Positions 12,410-23,753 of a stretch of 64,000 nt of DNA are shown here, piece after piece (position 1 is the stretch's first letter; every line of letters begins with the position of its first letter). The notes beneath the pieces are model-generated. The model ran no database searches and was not told where the DNA came from. It saw only the letters and a program-made list of their open reading frames with translations. The stretch comes from Hyalella azteca (lineage: Eukaryota > Arthropoda > Malacostraca > Amphipoda > Hyalellidae). Where the stretch lies: NCBI RefSeq assembly GCF_000764305.2, contig NW_025931823.1, positions 1 to 64,000 of the forward strand, written 5' to 3'. A program made the translations under genes and the position numbers.

Positions 12410-13477
12410 TTAGAGCACAGATGAGTCTTTTTCTGTTGAATGCCTGCGTTGAAAATGTCTTTTCAATTCACCTTTTATGGCGCAAGCATAATCACACTCA
12501 GAACATTGTATAGATTTTTCTGTTGAATGTTTGAAAAGAAAATGTCGTTTCAAGTTCCTTTTTGTGGCGCAAGCATAATCACACTCAGAACATTGTAAAG
12601 GTTTCCCTGTTGAATGTTTGGAAAAAAAATGAATTTTCAAGCTCCCTTTTGTGGTGCATGTATAATCACACTCAGAACATTGTACAGGTTTTTCTGTAGA
12701 ATGTTTGAAAAGAAAATGACTTTCCAAGTACCTTTTTGTGGCGCATGCATAATCACACTCAGAGCACTTAAAAGGTTTTTCCATTGAATGTTTGGAAAGA
12801 AAATGAATTTTCAAGTTCCCTTTTGTGGTGCTAGCAAAATCACACTCAGAGCACTGAAAAGGTTTTTCTGCTGAATGCTTTCGCAGAAAATGTATTTTCA
12901 AGTCACATTTTGTAATGCAAGCATAATCACATTTGGAACACTGAATAGGTTTTTCAGTTGAATGTTTGCGAAGCATATGTCTCTTCAAGTCTGTTTTTGT
13001 AGTGCAAGCATAAGGGCATTCAGCACACTGGAAAGGTTTTTCTGTTGAATGCTTATAAATAAAATGTCTTTTCAAGGCCCCTCTTGTGGTGCAGGCATAA
13101 TCACACTCAAAGCAGTAAAACTTCTTTACTAATGAACTTTTAGAAAGGCAATGCTTGGGCAAGATTTCTTTGCAACCATCAGCATATTTACTTTGAGAGC
13201 ATTTTTGTGCATTCATCTGAAGATGACGTAGGAGAATATGTTGTTTGAGATCAGCTTCAGTGGCACACAAATTCAAACAGAACTGGCATCGATGTTTAAT
13301 TCTGCACAAATTTTCAAAGTTAATATGCTCTTGTATTGATTGTCTTGTGGTATCCGATTGTTCACAGTCATGGAACTTGAATGATTTTTCTATGTGTTGC
13401 TTGGAGCTGGATGCCACAGAGACGCCAGCGCCGCCAGCAGCGTCTCCTGATGTTGGTGCTGACCCACCTTTGCCAAA
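12410..13477 (-). CDS. zinc-finger gene copy 1, exon 4 (nine fingers)
   Basis: The acceptor TTTCATTAG precedes TTT GGC AAA; a stop follows about 355 codons later. The exon begins with a Gly/Ala-rich stretch, then the lone finger and eight tandem fingers of the form (F/I/V)QCSECDYACTTKxxLKxH(F)xxKH. All cysteine and histidine ligands of the tandem fingers appear intact. Confidence 0.92.
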   Translation of the reverse strand, partial: FGKGGSAPTSGDAAGGAGVSVASSSKQHIEKSFKFHDCEQSDTTRQSIQEHINFENLCRIKHRCQFCLNLCATEADLKQHILLRHLQMNAQKCSQSKYADGCKEILPKHCLSKSSLVKKFYCFECDYACTTRGALKRHFIYKHSTEKPFQCAECPYACTTKTDLKRHMLRKHSTEKPIQCSKCDYACITKCDLKIHFLRKHSAEKPFQCSECDFASTTKGNLKIHFLSKHSMEKPFKCSECDYACATKRYLESHFLFKHSTEKPVQCSECDYTCTTKGSLKIHFFSKHSTGKPLQCSECDYACATKRNLKRHFLFKHSTEKSIQCSECDYACAIKGELKRHFQRRHSTEKDSSVL

Positions 13478-16400
13478 CTAATGAAAAAAATACAAATTAA
13501 ACAATCTCTCTTATTAATAAGAGCCACAGTAAACAGTTAAATTTCAAGTTTGATCCTCACTAAAATACTTAAAATGTAGCAAAAGTCTGTTCTGGTTCAT
13601 GCAAAGATTATTAAGCAATTTTAGTTGGTCAGAGCAAATAAGTAAATTAATATTTCCAGCTCTGAACATAGGGCATATATTCTGACTTTGCAAATTTACA
13701 CACAAATAAAAATGTTATGCAAGTTTGTATTCCTGTAAAGATTGATTCATTAAATTCACATTATTTCAATTACACATTTTACTCAAATCAACACTTACTC
13801 TCACAACACCACATGCAGCCCTGTACTCAACTTCTTCTGATTGAACACAATGCCAAAAATCCTTCCATAAACTTTGATCTCATGCTTACTTTCACCACTT
13901 AACACAAAACCACAACAGCAAAATCCTCAAAAAGCAAAACATTATGAAATTCCTCATCGGAACATCACATGGACAAAACTAGAAAACCTTACTACAAACC
14001 TTCAAAACCATCTGTCATCCAATAATTAATTATGCCAGTCAGAACTGGTCCCCCATTTCTCCAACTTTACACGACTACAAATGGTTCAAAATGTCGCACT
14101 TTGAACCCAATAACTTGTTGCCAGAACATAACAGGCAATCAACAGCTTCGCTCTGAATGTCAAATATTTAATATCAAGAACACACTGACCTCCTAAGGCT
14201 GGTTATGGAACCTAGAAAATCTTTCCCAAAATTGTGATATGGTGTAAGTTGGGGAAAGCTAACTTTGTGTGAATATACCTGATTTGACAACAGAGCAGAC
14301 ATGTTCTGTGAGGAGTTTGGGTGGGCGTCGTGAGCCTCAACTTGAGCTTCCATCTTGCACGGCACACAAGAGGAGAGTGCAGGTGCAGGACTGAGATGTG
14401 CAGTTGAACAAGCCTGGGGGATGTGGGGGACAATGTTGATGTGACTGGCAGTGATGTGTGCATTATACAAGGAATAATATAGTATGTGACTCTTGTTGTT
14501 TTACTGATGAGAAGTGGAAGACAATGTTGATGTGACAGGCAGTAATGCATGCATTATACAAGAAAAGATATAGTATGTGACTCTCGTGACTTTCTGGGAA
14601 GAAATGGAAGGTAATGGTGATGTGGCTGCAGCAATGCATGCATTTTATCAAAGATGATATATTAAAGGACTCTTTATATAATTCTGTGCAAGTTCATAAT
14701 TTCTCAATAGCACACAAATGTGGTAGCATAACATATTACTGGCTACAAAATGTTTTTTCATATCAATGTCTATCAATGCAAATGTTCCACATGCCAGCTT
14801 TCTTATTAAAATGAACATATAAACACAAGTGGAAATTTAGAATGAAAGTGCACACTTTTATTAATAAGGTTATATTGGATCAAATTGGCATTCATAAATG
14901 GGATAAGAATTTTTTTGTGTTGATGTTGTGTGGCTTGAGTTAATTGACATGAATGTTCTCCTGTATTACTCTTTGCAATTGTCTGCTCTATTCTTATTTA
15001 TTCGTTGACAAGCAAGAAAGAAGACAACATTAAGAAAAAAAGTGGAATTGTATTTAGAAAAGCAAACCTAATGTGAGTAATCAAGAATCAGAGAATTTCC
15101 ATAACTGCTTACTAATTATTGAATCAGGAAGATGTGCTTTATACCAAGTTATACTTTCATAATATTTCAGACTTGATACTAGGTCCAGATTTGTCTCATG
15201 ATGCCTAACTTGATGATTTGATTATGGAAATTACATTCTGTGAATTTTTTCTTTCGTGAAAACCCATGCAGGAATTTTATATTTTTTGCTAAACATTAAT
15301 TTGCATATCAACGCCACCTACCTCATTTCCATACATGAACGGTTCCTCTTTGATGGATACCTCTTCAGTGCCATCCTCAGGTTCCTCCTTGATGTAGATG
15401 GCAGGAACTTTGAGGACTGGTGGAGTGTCAACCTTTTCCAAGGCTGTAAAATATGTACATTAGTGTGCTGTACCACTGGGCTACGGAGCATGATAGGAGG
15501 CCTGTCTAAAAAGTATCCAACCTTTATTTTTCCCATGCAAAATAGAGATGATAGTGCGGCACAACTTTACACAGTGAAGGAAGACAACATCATGTGCATG
15601 CATTAATTTTATCACAGCTTCCATCGCGTCAGTTGCTACCTATCAGTTGCTGAGCGCGGTACTGCACAATGTGTTCATTGCATTGCCAATTTTCTCAAGA
15701 TAACTGAACGTATTGAGCAAACGTACTGCATCAAATTTTGTCAAAAGCTTGGCAATTCTCAAAGCGCAACAATTTATAAGTTTCAGCAGGTGATGATGCA
15801 ATGGGTGTAACACATATTAATGAGTGGTTCAACCGATTTAAAAATGGCTGCATATCTGCGGAGAGTGAACAGCAATCAGGCATGCCCCATACAGTTCGGA
15901 GTGCAGCTGTTGTAAGCGTGCAAAATTTAGAGATGGCAGATCATTGTTTGACCATGTGGCAGATTGCTCAAGAGGTTGGAGTGAGTAAAGATTCTGCACA
16001 TGCAATTTTGCATGAGGATTTGAACATGCATAGAATGGCGGCAAATTGGTGCCCAAGTTGTTGTTGCTGGAACAAAAGGACCTCTGGTTTGAAGTTGCAC
16101 AGGACATTCTGGACACTGCCAACACTGATCCTGAGTTTCTGAACACCATGATAACTGGAGATGAGTCATGGTTGTATGGGTATGACCCTGAAACAAAGAC
16201 ATTCATCATAATGGAAGCATCCCAAGTCTTCAAGGCCAAAAAAAAAGCGTGATAGGTGCGAAGCAAAATCAATGTGATGTGGACTGTCTTCTTTGATATT
16301 CATAGAATTATGCATCATGAATACGCACCAGGACAAGCAGTGACAAATGAGTACTATCAAGATGTTCTCTGGCTTCTCCGTAATGCAGTTCAGTGCACAA

Positions 16401-17350
16401 GACAAGAAATGTGGATGGTGTACCGAGGTTTAAGCCTAACGCTTTGCTACGCGTTGACGTGACCACGACACGCAGTTGTCTTAGGAGGTTGCGGCACATC
16501 AATCGGCCTCTTCTTGTGTCAACCTCCTACTGAAATACATGTGCGTGTCCCTGATTGTGTTTCACTGACTCTAAGACTGATACAGATGGCAAAAACCTAG
16601 CAACTGCATCACAACAATGCCCCAGCACACTCATCCCATTTGATCCAACATTTCTTGGCCAAACATGGAATTCCAGTCATTCAAGAACCTCTCTACTCTC
16701 CAGACATGGCTCCTTGCGACTTCTGGTTGTTTAAAAAATTGAAGATGCCACTCAAAGGATCCCGTTTTAGAGTAGAGAAGAGATAATGTGAAATTCGATG
16801 GCGGAGATGAACACCATTCCAAAAAAAGACTTCCAAAGGTGTTTCTGGCAGATGAAGGATTGGTGGGCTAAGTGTGTACAAGCACAAGGGGCCTACTTTG
16901 AAGAGGATTAGGGTCTAAACCCATTCAGGCATTTGAAATATTATTTTCTGGCCTATGGTTGGATACTTTTTAGACAGGCCTTGTATGCCACAGTAAATAT
17001 AATGCTTGCTAAAATAATGAATCATGCGGGCTTTAGAAAAAAATTAATATCACTCTGATGAATGACTCATGAGGCTGAATATTCCCCATACAATCTTATC
17101 AAACATTGTACTGTACTTCCTAAAAAATCTTGTAAGAGAAGTAAATCTGAAAATTTTACATGAACTCAGTTCATTCTGTGCATAATAATAAAAAAGTGAG
17201 GCACATGGAATCTGGCTTACCCTCAGACTTTACTTTGCTGCCACAAGGAGATGCTTGAGTGAGGCTCTGCTCAGGGCATCTGCAACTCCTGACAGCAGCA
17301 TCGGGAAGTTGGTGCAGCACAACACTGCATTCCTTGGTAATGGGGGCCAT
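12410..17350 (-). CDS. C2H2 zinc-finger protein, copy 1 (four coding exons)
   Basis: Joining four minus-strand exons (17350-17221, 15443-15322, 14413-14279, 13477-12410) gives one open frame of about 484 aa with GT/AG borders. Exon 1 starts at ATG (MAPITKECS). Exon 2 holds two IKEEP motifs, which fit SUMO-acceptor consensus (psi-K-x-E) and are common in animal zinc-finger proteins. Exon 4 carries nine C2H2 fingers: one isolated finger near residue 193 (CQFC..HILLRH), then eight in tandem from about 249 with period 29 and linker HSTEKP. Such tandem fingers normally bind DNA in the nucleus, so a transcription regulator is likely; its target is unknown. Intron 1 holds a mariner insertion. The first ATG choice rests on frame and the downstream donor; 5' UTR exons may exist. 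Confidence 0.85.
14279..14413 (-). CDS. zinc-finger gene copy 1, exon 3
   Basis: This is 135 bp, phase 0 on both sides, with acceptor CCCCCAG and donor CAG|GTATATT. The 45 residues (ACSTAHLSPAPALSSCVPCK onward) are Ser/Pro-rich with no recognised domain. Confidence 0.78.
14425..14640. repeat. intronic ~91-bp tandem repeat, three units (copy 1)
   Basis: The motif 'caatgttgatgtgac..ggcagt' recurs near 14430, 14521 and 14611, each followed by 'gcattatacaag' or 'gcattttatcaa' and an AT-rich stretch. It lies in the intron between exons 2 and 3. Copy 2 has one more unit (29308-29630). Confidence 0.75.
15322..15443 (-). CDS. zinc-finger gene copy 1, exon 2 (IKEEP exon)
   Basis: It is bounded by the acceptor TTTTACAG and the donor GAG|GTAGGT. 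The 122 bp keep frame with exon 1 (phase 1) and end at a codon boundary. It encodes an acidic segment with two IKEEP motifs and no folded domain. Confidence 0.82.
15496..16983 (+). mobile_element. dead mariner element (DD34D type), copy 1
   Basis: Terminal inverted repeats AGGCCTGTCTAAAAAGTATC lie near both ends, with TA on each side (15494-15495, 16984-16985). Inside, a plus-strand transposase can be followed in pieces from about 15706 to 16912. It has an N-terminal helix-turn-helix region (CIKFCQKLGN...HINEWFNRFKNG), then TGDESW, HHNNAPAH, YSPDMAPCDFWLF and a C-terminal YFEED. The spacing between the second and third catalytic positions is 34 residues, as in mariner, but the second Asp is Asn. 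Several frameshifts and stops break the frame. It sits in intron 1 of the zinc-finger gene in both copies. Confidence 0.9.
16419..16589. mobile_element. 171-bp sequence present only in copy 1 mariner
   Basis: Compared with 31372-31380, copy 1 has 171 additional bases between two GATGG pentamers (16414-16418 and 16585-16589). Copy 2 has a single GATGG there. This is what an insertion with a 5-bp target duplication would leave, although deletion between short direct repeats in copy 2 would look the same. It has no inverted ends or tail I can recognise. Confidence 0.5.
17221..17350 (-). CDS. zinc-finger gene copy 1, exon 1
   Basis: ATG at 17350 opens 43 codons plus one base, ending KVKSE G before the donor GTAAGCC. 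The split codon joins with CC of exon 2 to make alanine. KVKSE resembles a SUMO site. Confidence 0.8.
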
Positions 17351-17919
17351 CACCAAATGTGATGCTAGTTAAAAATTACTGAGGTTGAAGTTTTCAATTG
17401 ATATTTTTGGCAGCAATAGTAGTAACACTGGAGGGATAAAGGAAATTGTATAGTGCAATCAAGGCTCATGAGTAGGCTTTAATTTTAACATATGGTATGC
17501 AAAAATATTTACTTGTCTCAAGTTACTTAAGCACACAATTGGTTGCTTTAAGCAATATTTGATGCAAACAACTTGGCTACGTTTGAAATAGAAATGAAGT
17601 ATGAAATAGAAATGAAATGTGGCATGTATAATAGAAATAGAAACCATATTGAAATAGACATGAAATTCCACAGCATCAACATCAAAGAGATTTTTTGGTC
17701 CAAAACAATGCTAAAAATATTTTTTATACACCTAGAGTTACCTATATTGAATATATTAAACATTTCTTCTCAGCATCAGTAAATAGAAAATTGGGTACCG
17801 ATGGACATTTTTAATTCATTAACAATGCTAAACCTGCTCAAAGGAACAAATTCTGCAAATCAATACTGATATAGCAATATATACATTGTTAAATTGAGGT
17901 GCTATATCAAAGGTGTTAA

Positions 17920-18797
17920 GAGGAGCGTCTTGCCTAAAATTGAAAATTTTCACTTTTTCGGTTTTTATACTCATTTTAAAGCTGACATTCTGCCCTATCC
18001 AATGGTACCACTGCCATCTCTCTACGTTTATTTATGATTTCATGACATTTCATGAAAGGGGAGCGGGTGGGGGAGTTCTTTAAGTAATTAGATAGGAACT
18101 AATTAGCACACTACAAATATAGTGTTTTTGTGAGGTCTGACTCAGTGTGCCTCCGGGCTTTGTAGGGAGAGATGCGCATGTAGTTGCTCCCATCATCCTT
18201 GAGTGGAATCAAGCTCAAGAAAAGTTTAGTTTGGAATCTATGCTATATTGAGTGCATATTGTGGTGTGCGCGGGACTTTATCGTGCTCTCCTCAACATTC
18301 ACACTTATTGTCACGTTATTGTCTCCTCCTAGAGTTTTGAAGCTACGTCAATGAGACATATACCGTTCGATTTGCAAATGAAAGATCTACAAAATTGTTT
18401 ATGGGTTTTTCTAAGTTTGTTATAGTTCAGATTTTATGTTGCAAAAAGAAGGGATAAGTGGAGGTAAAATAAAAAATTTCAAACAATTTCGGACAAAATG
18501 CTCCCACACTCACAAAAATGAGAAATTCAAAAAACCTATACACAATTTTGTAGATGTGGTCTTTACGCATTGAATGATATTTGTCTCGATGTTGTAGCTT
18601 GAAAATCCTAGGAGAAGATAGGTTTCCTAAAGTACCCCTTTTTGGTCGTTTTCTAAGAATTTCACGTTTTCTTTCAATTTTTTCGAAAAATTCACATGAA
18701 TAAAACCTGTTTTATTTTAGGGTTTACACATCTGTACCAAATTTCAGATTGATCACTCTGTAAATTACTAAGATAAATTTTAGGCGAGACGCTCCTT
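17920..18797. mobile_element. 878-bp TTAA-flanked inverted-repeat element (copy 1 only)
   Basis: TTAA occurs at 17916-17919 and 18798-18801. The ends are inverted: GAGGAGCGTCTTGCCTAAAA on the left and, on the other strand, AAGGAGCGTCTCGCCTAAAA on the right. Copy 2 has the undisturbed site GGTG-TTAA-AATATC at 32730-32743, so the insertion happened after duplication (or was removed precisely). There is no ORF of note, so it is nonautonomous. TTAA duplication is the hallmark of piggyBac-type transposases, but these ends do not look like classical piggyBac ends. A diverged relative lies at 39079-39967. Confidence 0.92.
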
Positions 18798-18801
18798 TTA
18801 A

Positions 18802-19855
18802 AATATCTGAGCTCTATTTCATCTTCATCATATAAGTTATTAGAACCTAATCAATTAATTGTCAAGCAACACTTACTGGTCATTTTAGAATAGATGAATT
18901 TGCTTAATTAACCATAACACATTAATGTATTCAATAGTGATAGAATAATACTTATTTATATTTGTTATTGTTCATGAACATACTAAGTCTGTGTCATAAC
19001 TGAGTCCGAAATGTTGTTATTGCAATGTAAAATAGAAACAATGAAAAATATATCAAGTCGTAGTAATTTATAGTGGATTTTTGATTTCAGTAGAATTGTA
19101 CCAAATAATTATTTCAACGAGAAGTTGCTGTGAATTCCAAATTTGCCTTTTAGCTCAGCTGAAATTAAAGGTGATGACCTCTTCTATTATTCTTGGTGGC
19201 ACAAAACAGATGGTGTGTATTGAGGCAAATGAAATGGTGTGGTAAATTATTACACAACTAAACAATAATCTATTCCTTAAAAATGGCTTAAACCTGATTT
19301 GTCAGAGGCATAGAGTGATTAATTATTTTTTGCGTTGCACAACAGGCCATTGCTGATGGTTTTCATTGGCCATCCTGGTAGTGGCAACTAGGTAAGGATG
19401 GAGATAGGTTAATTTTTCAGGGTAGTAAGGCCATATCTAGTTCCATGACCATGACTTAATTACCAGCCAAAACCATTTTATTGCATTACGCTACACATTG
19501 GACAAATCATCACATGCTCAATTGCCTATAAATGAAGAAAAATTTGTATTGCTATTTCTAGGATAAAATCAAAGATTTTGCAAAAAAAGTATGCACAGTC
19601 TAACTTTGGGCCTTTTCACAAACTGGAAACCACATGCACAAAAAAATCCCAGTTGAAAATGGCTTTCCATAACCTGGAAAAGGCATTCAAGGCCTGAAAT
19701 TCCATGAATTAATGTCTTCAATAATCCACTGGTAGTTTAGCAAGCCAATCTTAAATACTGGATAGATTTCCAAAACTAGATGTGGAAGTCTTCCTCATTT
19801 TATGTTGAAGATGTGGAAGGTTCATAATAACAGGTGAAATTTACCACATTCCTGG
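18802..19855. other. duplicated noncoding spacer
   Basis: This aligns with about 32738-33840 of copy 2 and shows no gene, only AT-rich sequence. Confidence 0.5.
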
Positions 19856-20176
19856 GTGTTTTTGTCTTTTTTACCTAATGGGTGGCTTCTGCTTGATTTT
19901 CCAGCTAGGTTCAAGAGCAAGATTAGAATTTTCCTTCCTGTGAGTGAAATCTTACAGTTCCAAAGTGACTTTTATGCATTTGGAATCTTGCAATCTGGTT
20001 TTGCATTTCTATTCTCAGGTGGACCTCTAGTGGTTGATCCTTATAGTAACTCTAATCATGCTTCCATTCCTTGTTTAACCACAAATCAAGGGTTTCTTGA
20101 TGTACCAGCTGAGTTCTTCTCTGGTCTAGTTGATTGTCTGACAGATCTGTTTGCTCTTCCTTTGCATAGGATGTAG
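19856..20176 (+). pseudogene. LINE 5' fragment cut by the duplication breakpoint
   Basis: The frame ending GGPLVVDPYSNSNHASIPC and then FFSGLVDCLTDLFALPLHR matches 34003-34158 of copy 2, where the same frame continues into a LINE. Here it is lost at 20171, where the duplication ends. The ORF itself has no recognised domain; its assignment rests on position in front of the LINE endonuclease in copy 2. Confidence 0.5.
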
Positions 20177-21370
20177 TATCAGTTTGTGGGATGAGGCATT
20201 GCTTGTTTCAAGCTGGTGTGGCGAGATAAGGCAAGTAAGAACAGCTGCATAGGTATTAGACTGACTATTTCTATTGCATGTAGAGGGTTGACATTGGCTT
20301 TTGGGCTGATTTAAGAGTTAAATTTTTGGGCTACGGCAGCGCTCCCCACACAGGCCGCAGCCGTCTTCTCACTTTCATGGTCCAATCCTCGACCGCGGAT
20401 TCGCTGGACGCTGAAATTTGTGACCTACGGCCACACTAACAACACGTCTTCCACTGAAAACAACTCTTCCAAACCATGCGTACGCAAGTCTGGAAATTGT
20501 AGCGGATCAAATCAGACTCATTTACTGGAGTTTGTATAGTAGCGCCATGATTGATTAGACATGCGTGGCCCATCGTCAATTCCGGCAATTTTCTTAATTT
20601 GCTTTGAATATTCCTTACAATTGATCATGTGATCCAATCTATCCAAGCCTACTATGATATAAGGCAGTTTTGAAAACCTATATAAATGTCTAATTAACTT
20701 TGTTTTGAACTTAATTGCAATTATAAAAAATAAATGAACTTGAGCAACAATATAAACTTCTGACGGGTGAATGGACTCGTAGAATAATTCACGAATGAAA
20801 AATTTTTGAAGATCCAAAGACATACAGAAACAGTAAGTGGTCTAGTGTAAACGCTGATGTAGCTATGTTGCACACACGTTCTACCAGGCATGCTGTAGTC
20901 ATTTTTCCATCCAATGTTGTGTGAACTGATGAATTCAACCTTGATGGTCTACGTGATGCCTCGGTTGACTTTTCGTTGTTGCGATTTAGGCAAACTCTTT
21001 GTTAGGCCAAATGCACTGTTTCCCAGACGGCAAATTATGAATCACTTTATCCAGTATATTTCGATCTTTGCACCTATTCATGTGGCGTGTGCATCATGAT
21101 TAGTAAATCTTCTAATGCCAAACTGCACTAACTTTCTCAGGCTTTATTTGGATGGGTTAAACTATATGCACATGGATATGACGAACGCGTGGCCACATTG
21201 GTCATCCCTGTCAAGAATTATTCCTAAGAATAAAATAGAAGTGTAGGCATTGAAGAAATAGGCCCACGGCCTGTTGCCTATTCTTGAACATTTCGTGACT
21301 TGATTCACAAGGGATCCTGCCTTAGGAACCCGATCTTTCCATAACTGACGATTGATTGAGATAGCTGCTG
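20172..21370. other. spacer between duplicate units
   Basis: No gene is recognised. A minus-strand ORF of 101 codons at 20518-20823 has no family features and no sign of splicing. Confidence 0.4.
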
Positions 21371-21679
21371 GACTTATTACCTGGTCCGTAATTTGCTAGG
21401 CATTTTAAGACTGAACATATGCTCATGCATAGCTTTGTCTAGTCTGTTTTTGAAAGTTTTCATACTCGGAGCGTCAACAATATCAGGGAGGCTGTTCCAC
21501 ATGTCCGTGACTCGAAGCGAGAAGAAATGTTGTTGCATGGATGTGTTCCAACGCAGTTTTTTTAGTTTATAGCCGTGGCCCCTGGTGCTGGTTCTTGTTT
21601 CAACTTCTAGCAATCCTTCTGGAACCTTGTATAAACCATGAGTATACTTGTATGCTCCAATGAGGTCCCTACGCAGAGG

Positions 21680-22260
21680 GGAAGCGCAGCCATGCACCAC
21701 CAATTTTGTGCACCAATAAGCTTTGAATCGAATTCCTTGGATCTCTCCGGACCTACACCAATCAGCCGTGCACCACTCGGCTTTGTCCTCTTCCGGCCTT
21801 GACCACCACCTGCCGTGCACCACCAGGCCGGGGATCGAATATGACTTCCGGGCATGGTGGAATTCTAACATATAGTGCTCAAAGGTACTTGTGGGCGGAG
21901 TCATGTCATCTCCCATCTGTGAGTGGGCGGAGTCATGTCATCTCCCATCTGTGATTGGTTGAGAGGGTCATACTTTCTGGCAGAAAGTATGACCCTTCAG
22001 AAAGTTTCATTGCGAAGTGCAAACCGCGATTTTTATAATTTTTTGTGCCTGCTTAGTCACAATCGGATGTGGAAAATATGCGTACCTAGGACTCACATTG
22101 TAAAAATGTCAACGTTAATAACGTTAGCACTTATGTCAGTGCTACTCTGGTAAACGGCCTAGATACGGACGGCTTGAAGTGTTGAAGGCTACGTTCCGGA
22201 AGGCAGGAATCATGATGGTCCTTTACATCCAGGGCAGTGGTGGTCTTCGGCAGGCGACCC
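21680..22260. mobile_element. 581-bp insertion with 9-bp target duplication
   Basis: ACGCAGAGG is found at both 21671-21679 and 22261-22269, directly flanking this block inside the LINE frame. The block contains a 31-32-bp direct duplication (around 21893-21950), a 33-bp palindrome (21964-21996) and a segment (about 21995-22152) that recurs inverted at 48547-48706. No protein is encoded and clear terminal inverted repeats are not seen, so the class is open. Confidence 0.72.
21964..21996. repeat. 33-bp palindrome
   Basis: Arms AGGGTCATACTTTCTG and its complement are separated by one base (16+1+16). No flanking direct repeat was found. Confidence 0.85.
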
Positions 22261-22499
22261 ACGCAGAGGTCGATAACTGAGGCTTGGAAGCTTCTTAATC
22301 TTTAATCTTTCCTCATAGGACTTGCCTTTCAAGCCAGTCACTATCCTTGTTGCGCGTCTTTGAATACTCTCGATTAAATTTTTGTCCTTTTCAAATTTCG
22401 GTGACCACACAACGTTTCCAAACTCTAGGTTCGGGCGCACGACAGCAACAAACAACATGATACATCGCTTCTGCATCTAGGAACTCGAAAGAGCGTCTG

Positions 22500-23510
22500 A
22501 TCAGTCCAAATCGTTTATTGGCTTTCAGATGCCTCAGTCGTAACAAAGTTATCCGCAAATTACTATTGTATGACAGCTACTTTGACCATACAAGCCGGCT
22601 TGATGCTAAGGTACCTAAAAGCAGCTTTACTGTGACAAAAACGACGAACGCTTCGTCAATTGCATAGCTTCGTTATGAGACTACATTGCGCGTCGTGCGC
22701 GACAGTAGCAAGTCAAAGGGGGTGATTAAGTCCGTTTTCATCCTGATGAAATATGAATGTAGAGAAATTAAAGGACGCTAATTAACATGAAAAAGCATAC
22801 ATGATGCTAAAAACGAGCTTGTGATGTATTAGTAGTAGTAGTGCAAACGAGATATTCGCTGCTTCTTGTAAGGTATATAATATAAAAATAATATTGTAAT
22901 GAAGCCTCTATACTTCATTGGGGTTCGTTACGCAGGTACTTTTAAATACCTGCTAACAAAGCTAATTTTTATTGAACTAGAACAAACAGTAAATTACACA
23001 GTGATATAAATGAAGATACTGGACAATCTAGATGCCATGCCCAATAAAATAAGTCGCAATGGGTGTAACGAGGTTGTGGCACTTCCTAGCTCCTAAGAGC
23101 CCACTGGGAACTATCCAGAGAAGATCTTGGATTGCTCGGTCCCGAAGACAGCCCGCTCCAGACCCGCAACCCTACATTAAAGATAAATACCTACATTCAA
23201 ACAGACTACTTACTTTGGCACATACATAACTGAATAAACAAAGTGTTATCATTTTATATCCAAATAGTATGACACAAGAATAGCAAATTTATTGTAACAA
23301 TTAACTGGGTCTAGTAAAGCAGCTCACCAATAGAGGCCGATTAAGTTCACTGGGAACACAGCAGAAAAGTGGCGCATTCAGTCAACTAGGCCTAGAAATG
23401 GGGTGTTCACGGGAGGACTGCTTCGCAACGACTGACCTAAGGCACAGTTTTGTATCTCGTGAGAATGATTACGAGTTGTTGCCATATAAGATAAAACTTC
23501 CAACCTTACA
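22500..23510. other. spacer
   Basis: Apart from the LINE-like tail just left of it, nothing recognisable is seen here. Confidence 0.4.
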
Positions 23511-23511
23511 A

Positions 23512-23753
23512 ATATAATAATAGCGGTTTCAGCGTTTATTAGGCCGTAGGCCTATCGCCGATTCTTAACATCGCAGAACATTCACAGCATTTTGCGGTCT
23601 CGAACTCGCAACTCACTGCTGCAATTTAGCTTTGCTAAACCGCCCGGCCTCCTTGCCGATTCTGACCAGAAACTGGCGCACAGAGCTGGGATCGAACCCG
23701 CACCTCTCCGCTCCAATCTTGGTACTCTGAACTATAACAACTGGGCCACCCTG
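23512..23753 (-). mobile_element. dimeric tRNA-like SINE
   Basis: It has the same structure as the other family members: on the minus strand GGTGGCCCAGTTG, then GGTTCGATCC, then GGCCGGGCGGTTTAG and GAGTTCGAGACCG, and an ATT-type tail at 23512-23521. It lies outside the duplicated unit, so it is an independent insertion. Confidence 0.85.

Larger units (their letters stand above)
10573..20171. repeat. segmental duplication copy 1
   Basis: This block aligns in order and orientation with about 25332-34159. The shared satellite and SINE extend the match leftward to about 9.46 kb. Similarity ends abruptly after 'tttgcatagga': copy 1 continues 'tgtagtatc', copy 2 continues 'aatctcttgcc'. The break lies inside LINE-like sequence. 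Offsets between copies range from about 14.76 kb on the left to 13.99 kb on the right, mainly because of the TTAA element present only here. Confidence 0.93.
21377..22480 (-). pseudogene. CR1/Rex1-like LINE reverse transcriptase 3' end, split by an insertion
   Basis: On the minus strand from 22476 the frame reads LFVAVVRPNLEFGNVVWSP, then SIQRRATRIVTGLK and LPSLSYRPLR. It resumes beyond the insertion as RDLIGAYKYTHGLYKVPEGL, then FFSLRVTDMWNSLPDIV and FKNRLD. This is the typical C-terminus of CR1-type LINE polymerases (the WNSLP block near the end). Removing 21680-22260 and one 9-bp repeat rejoins the frame across RPLRRDL. No 5' half is present nearby. Confidence 0.85.
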
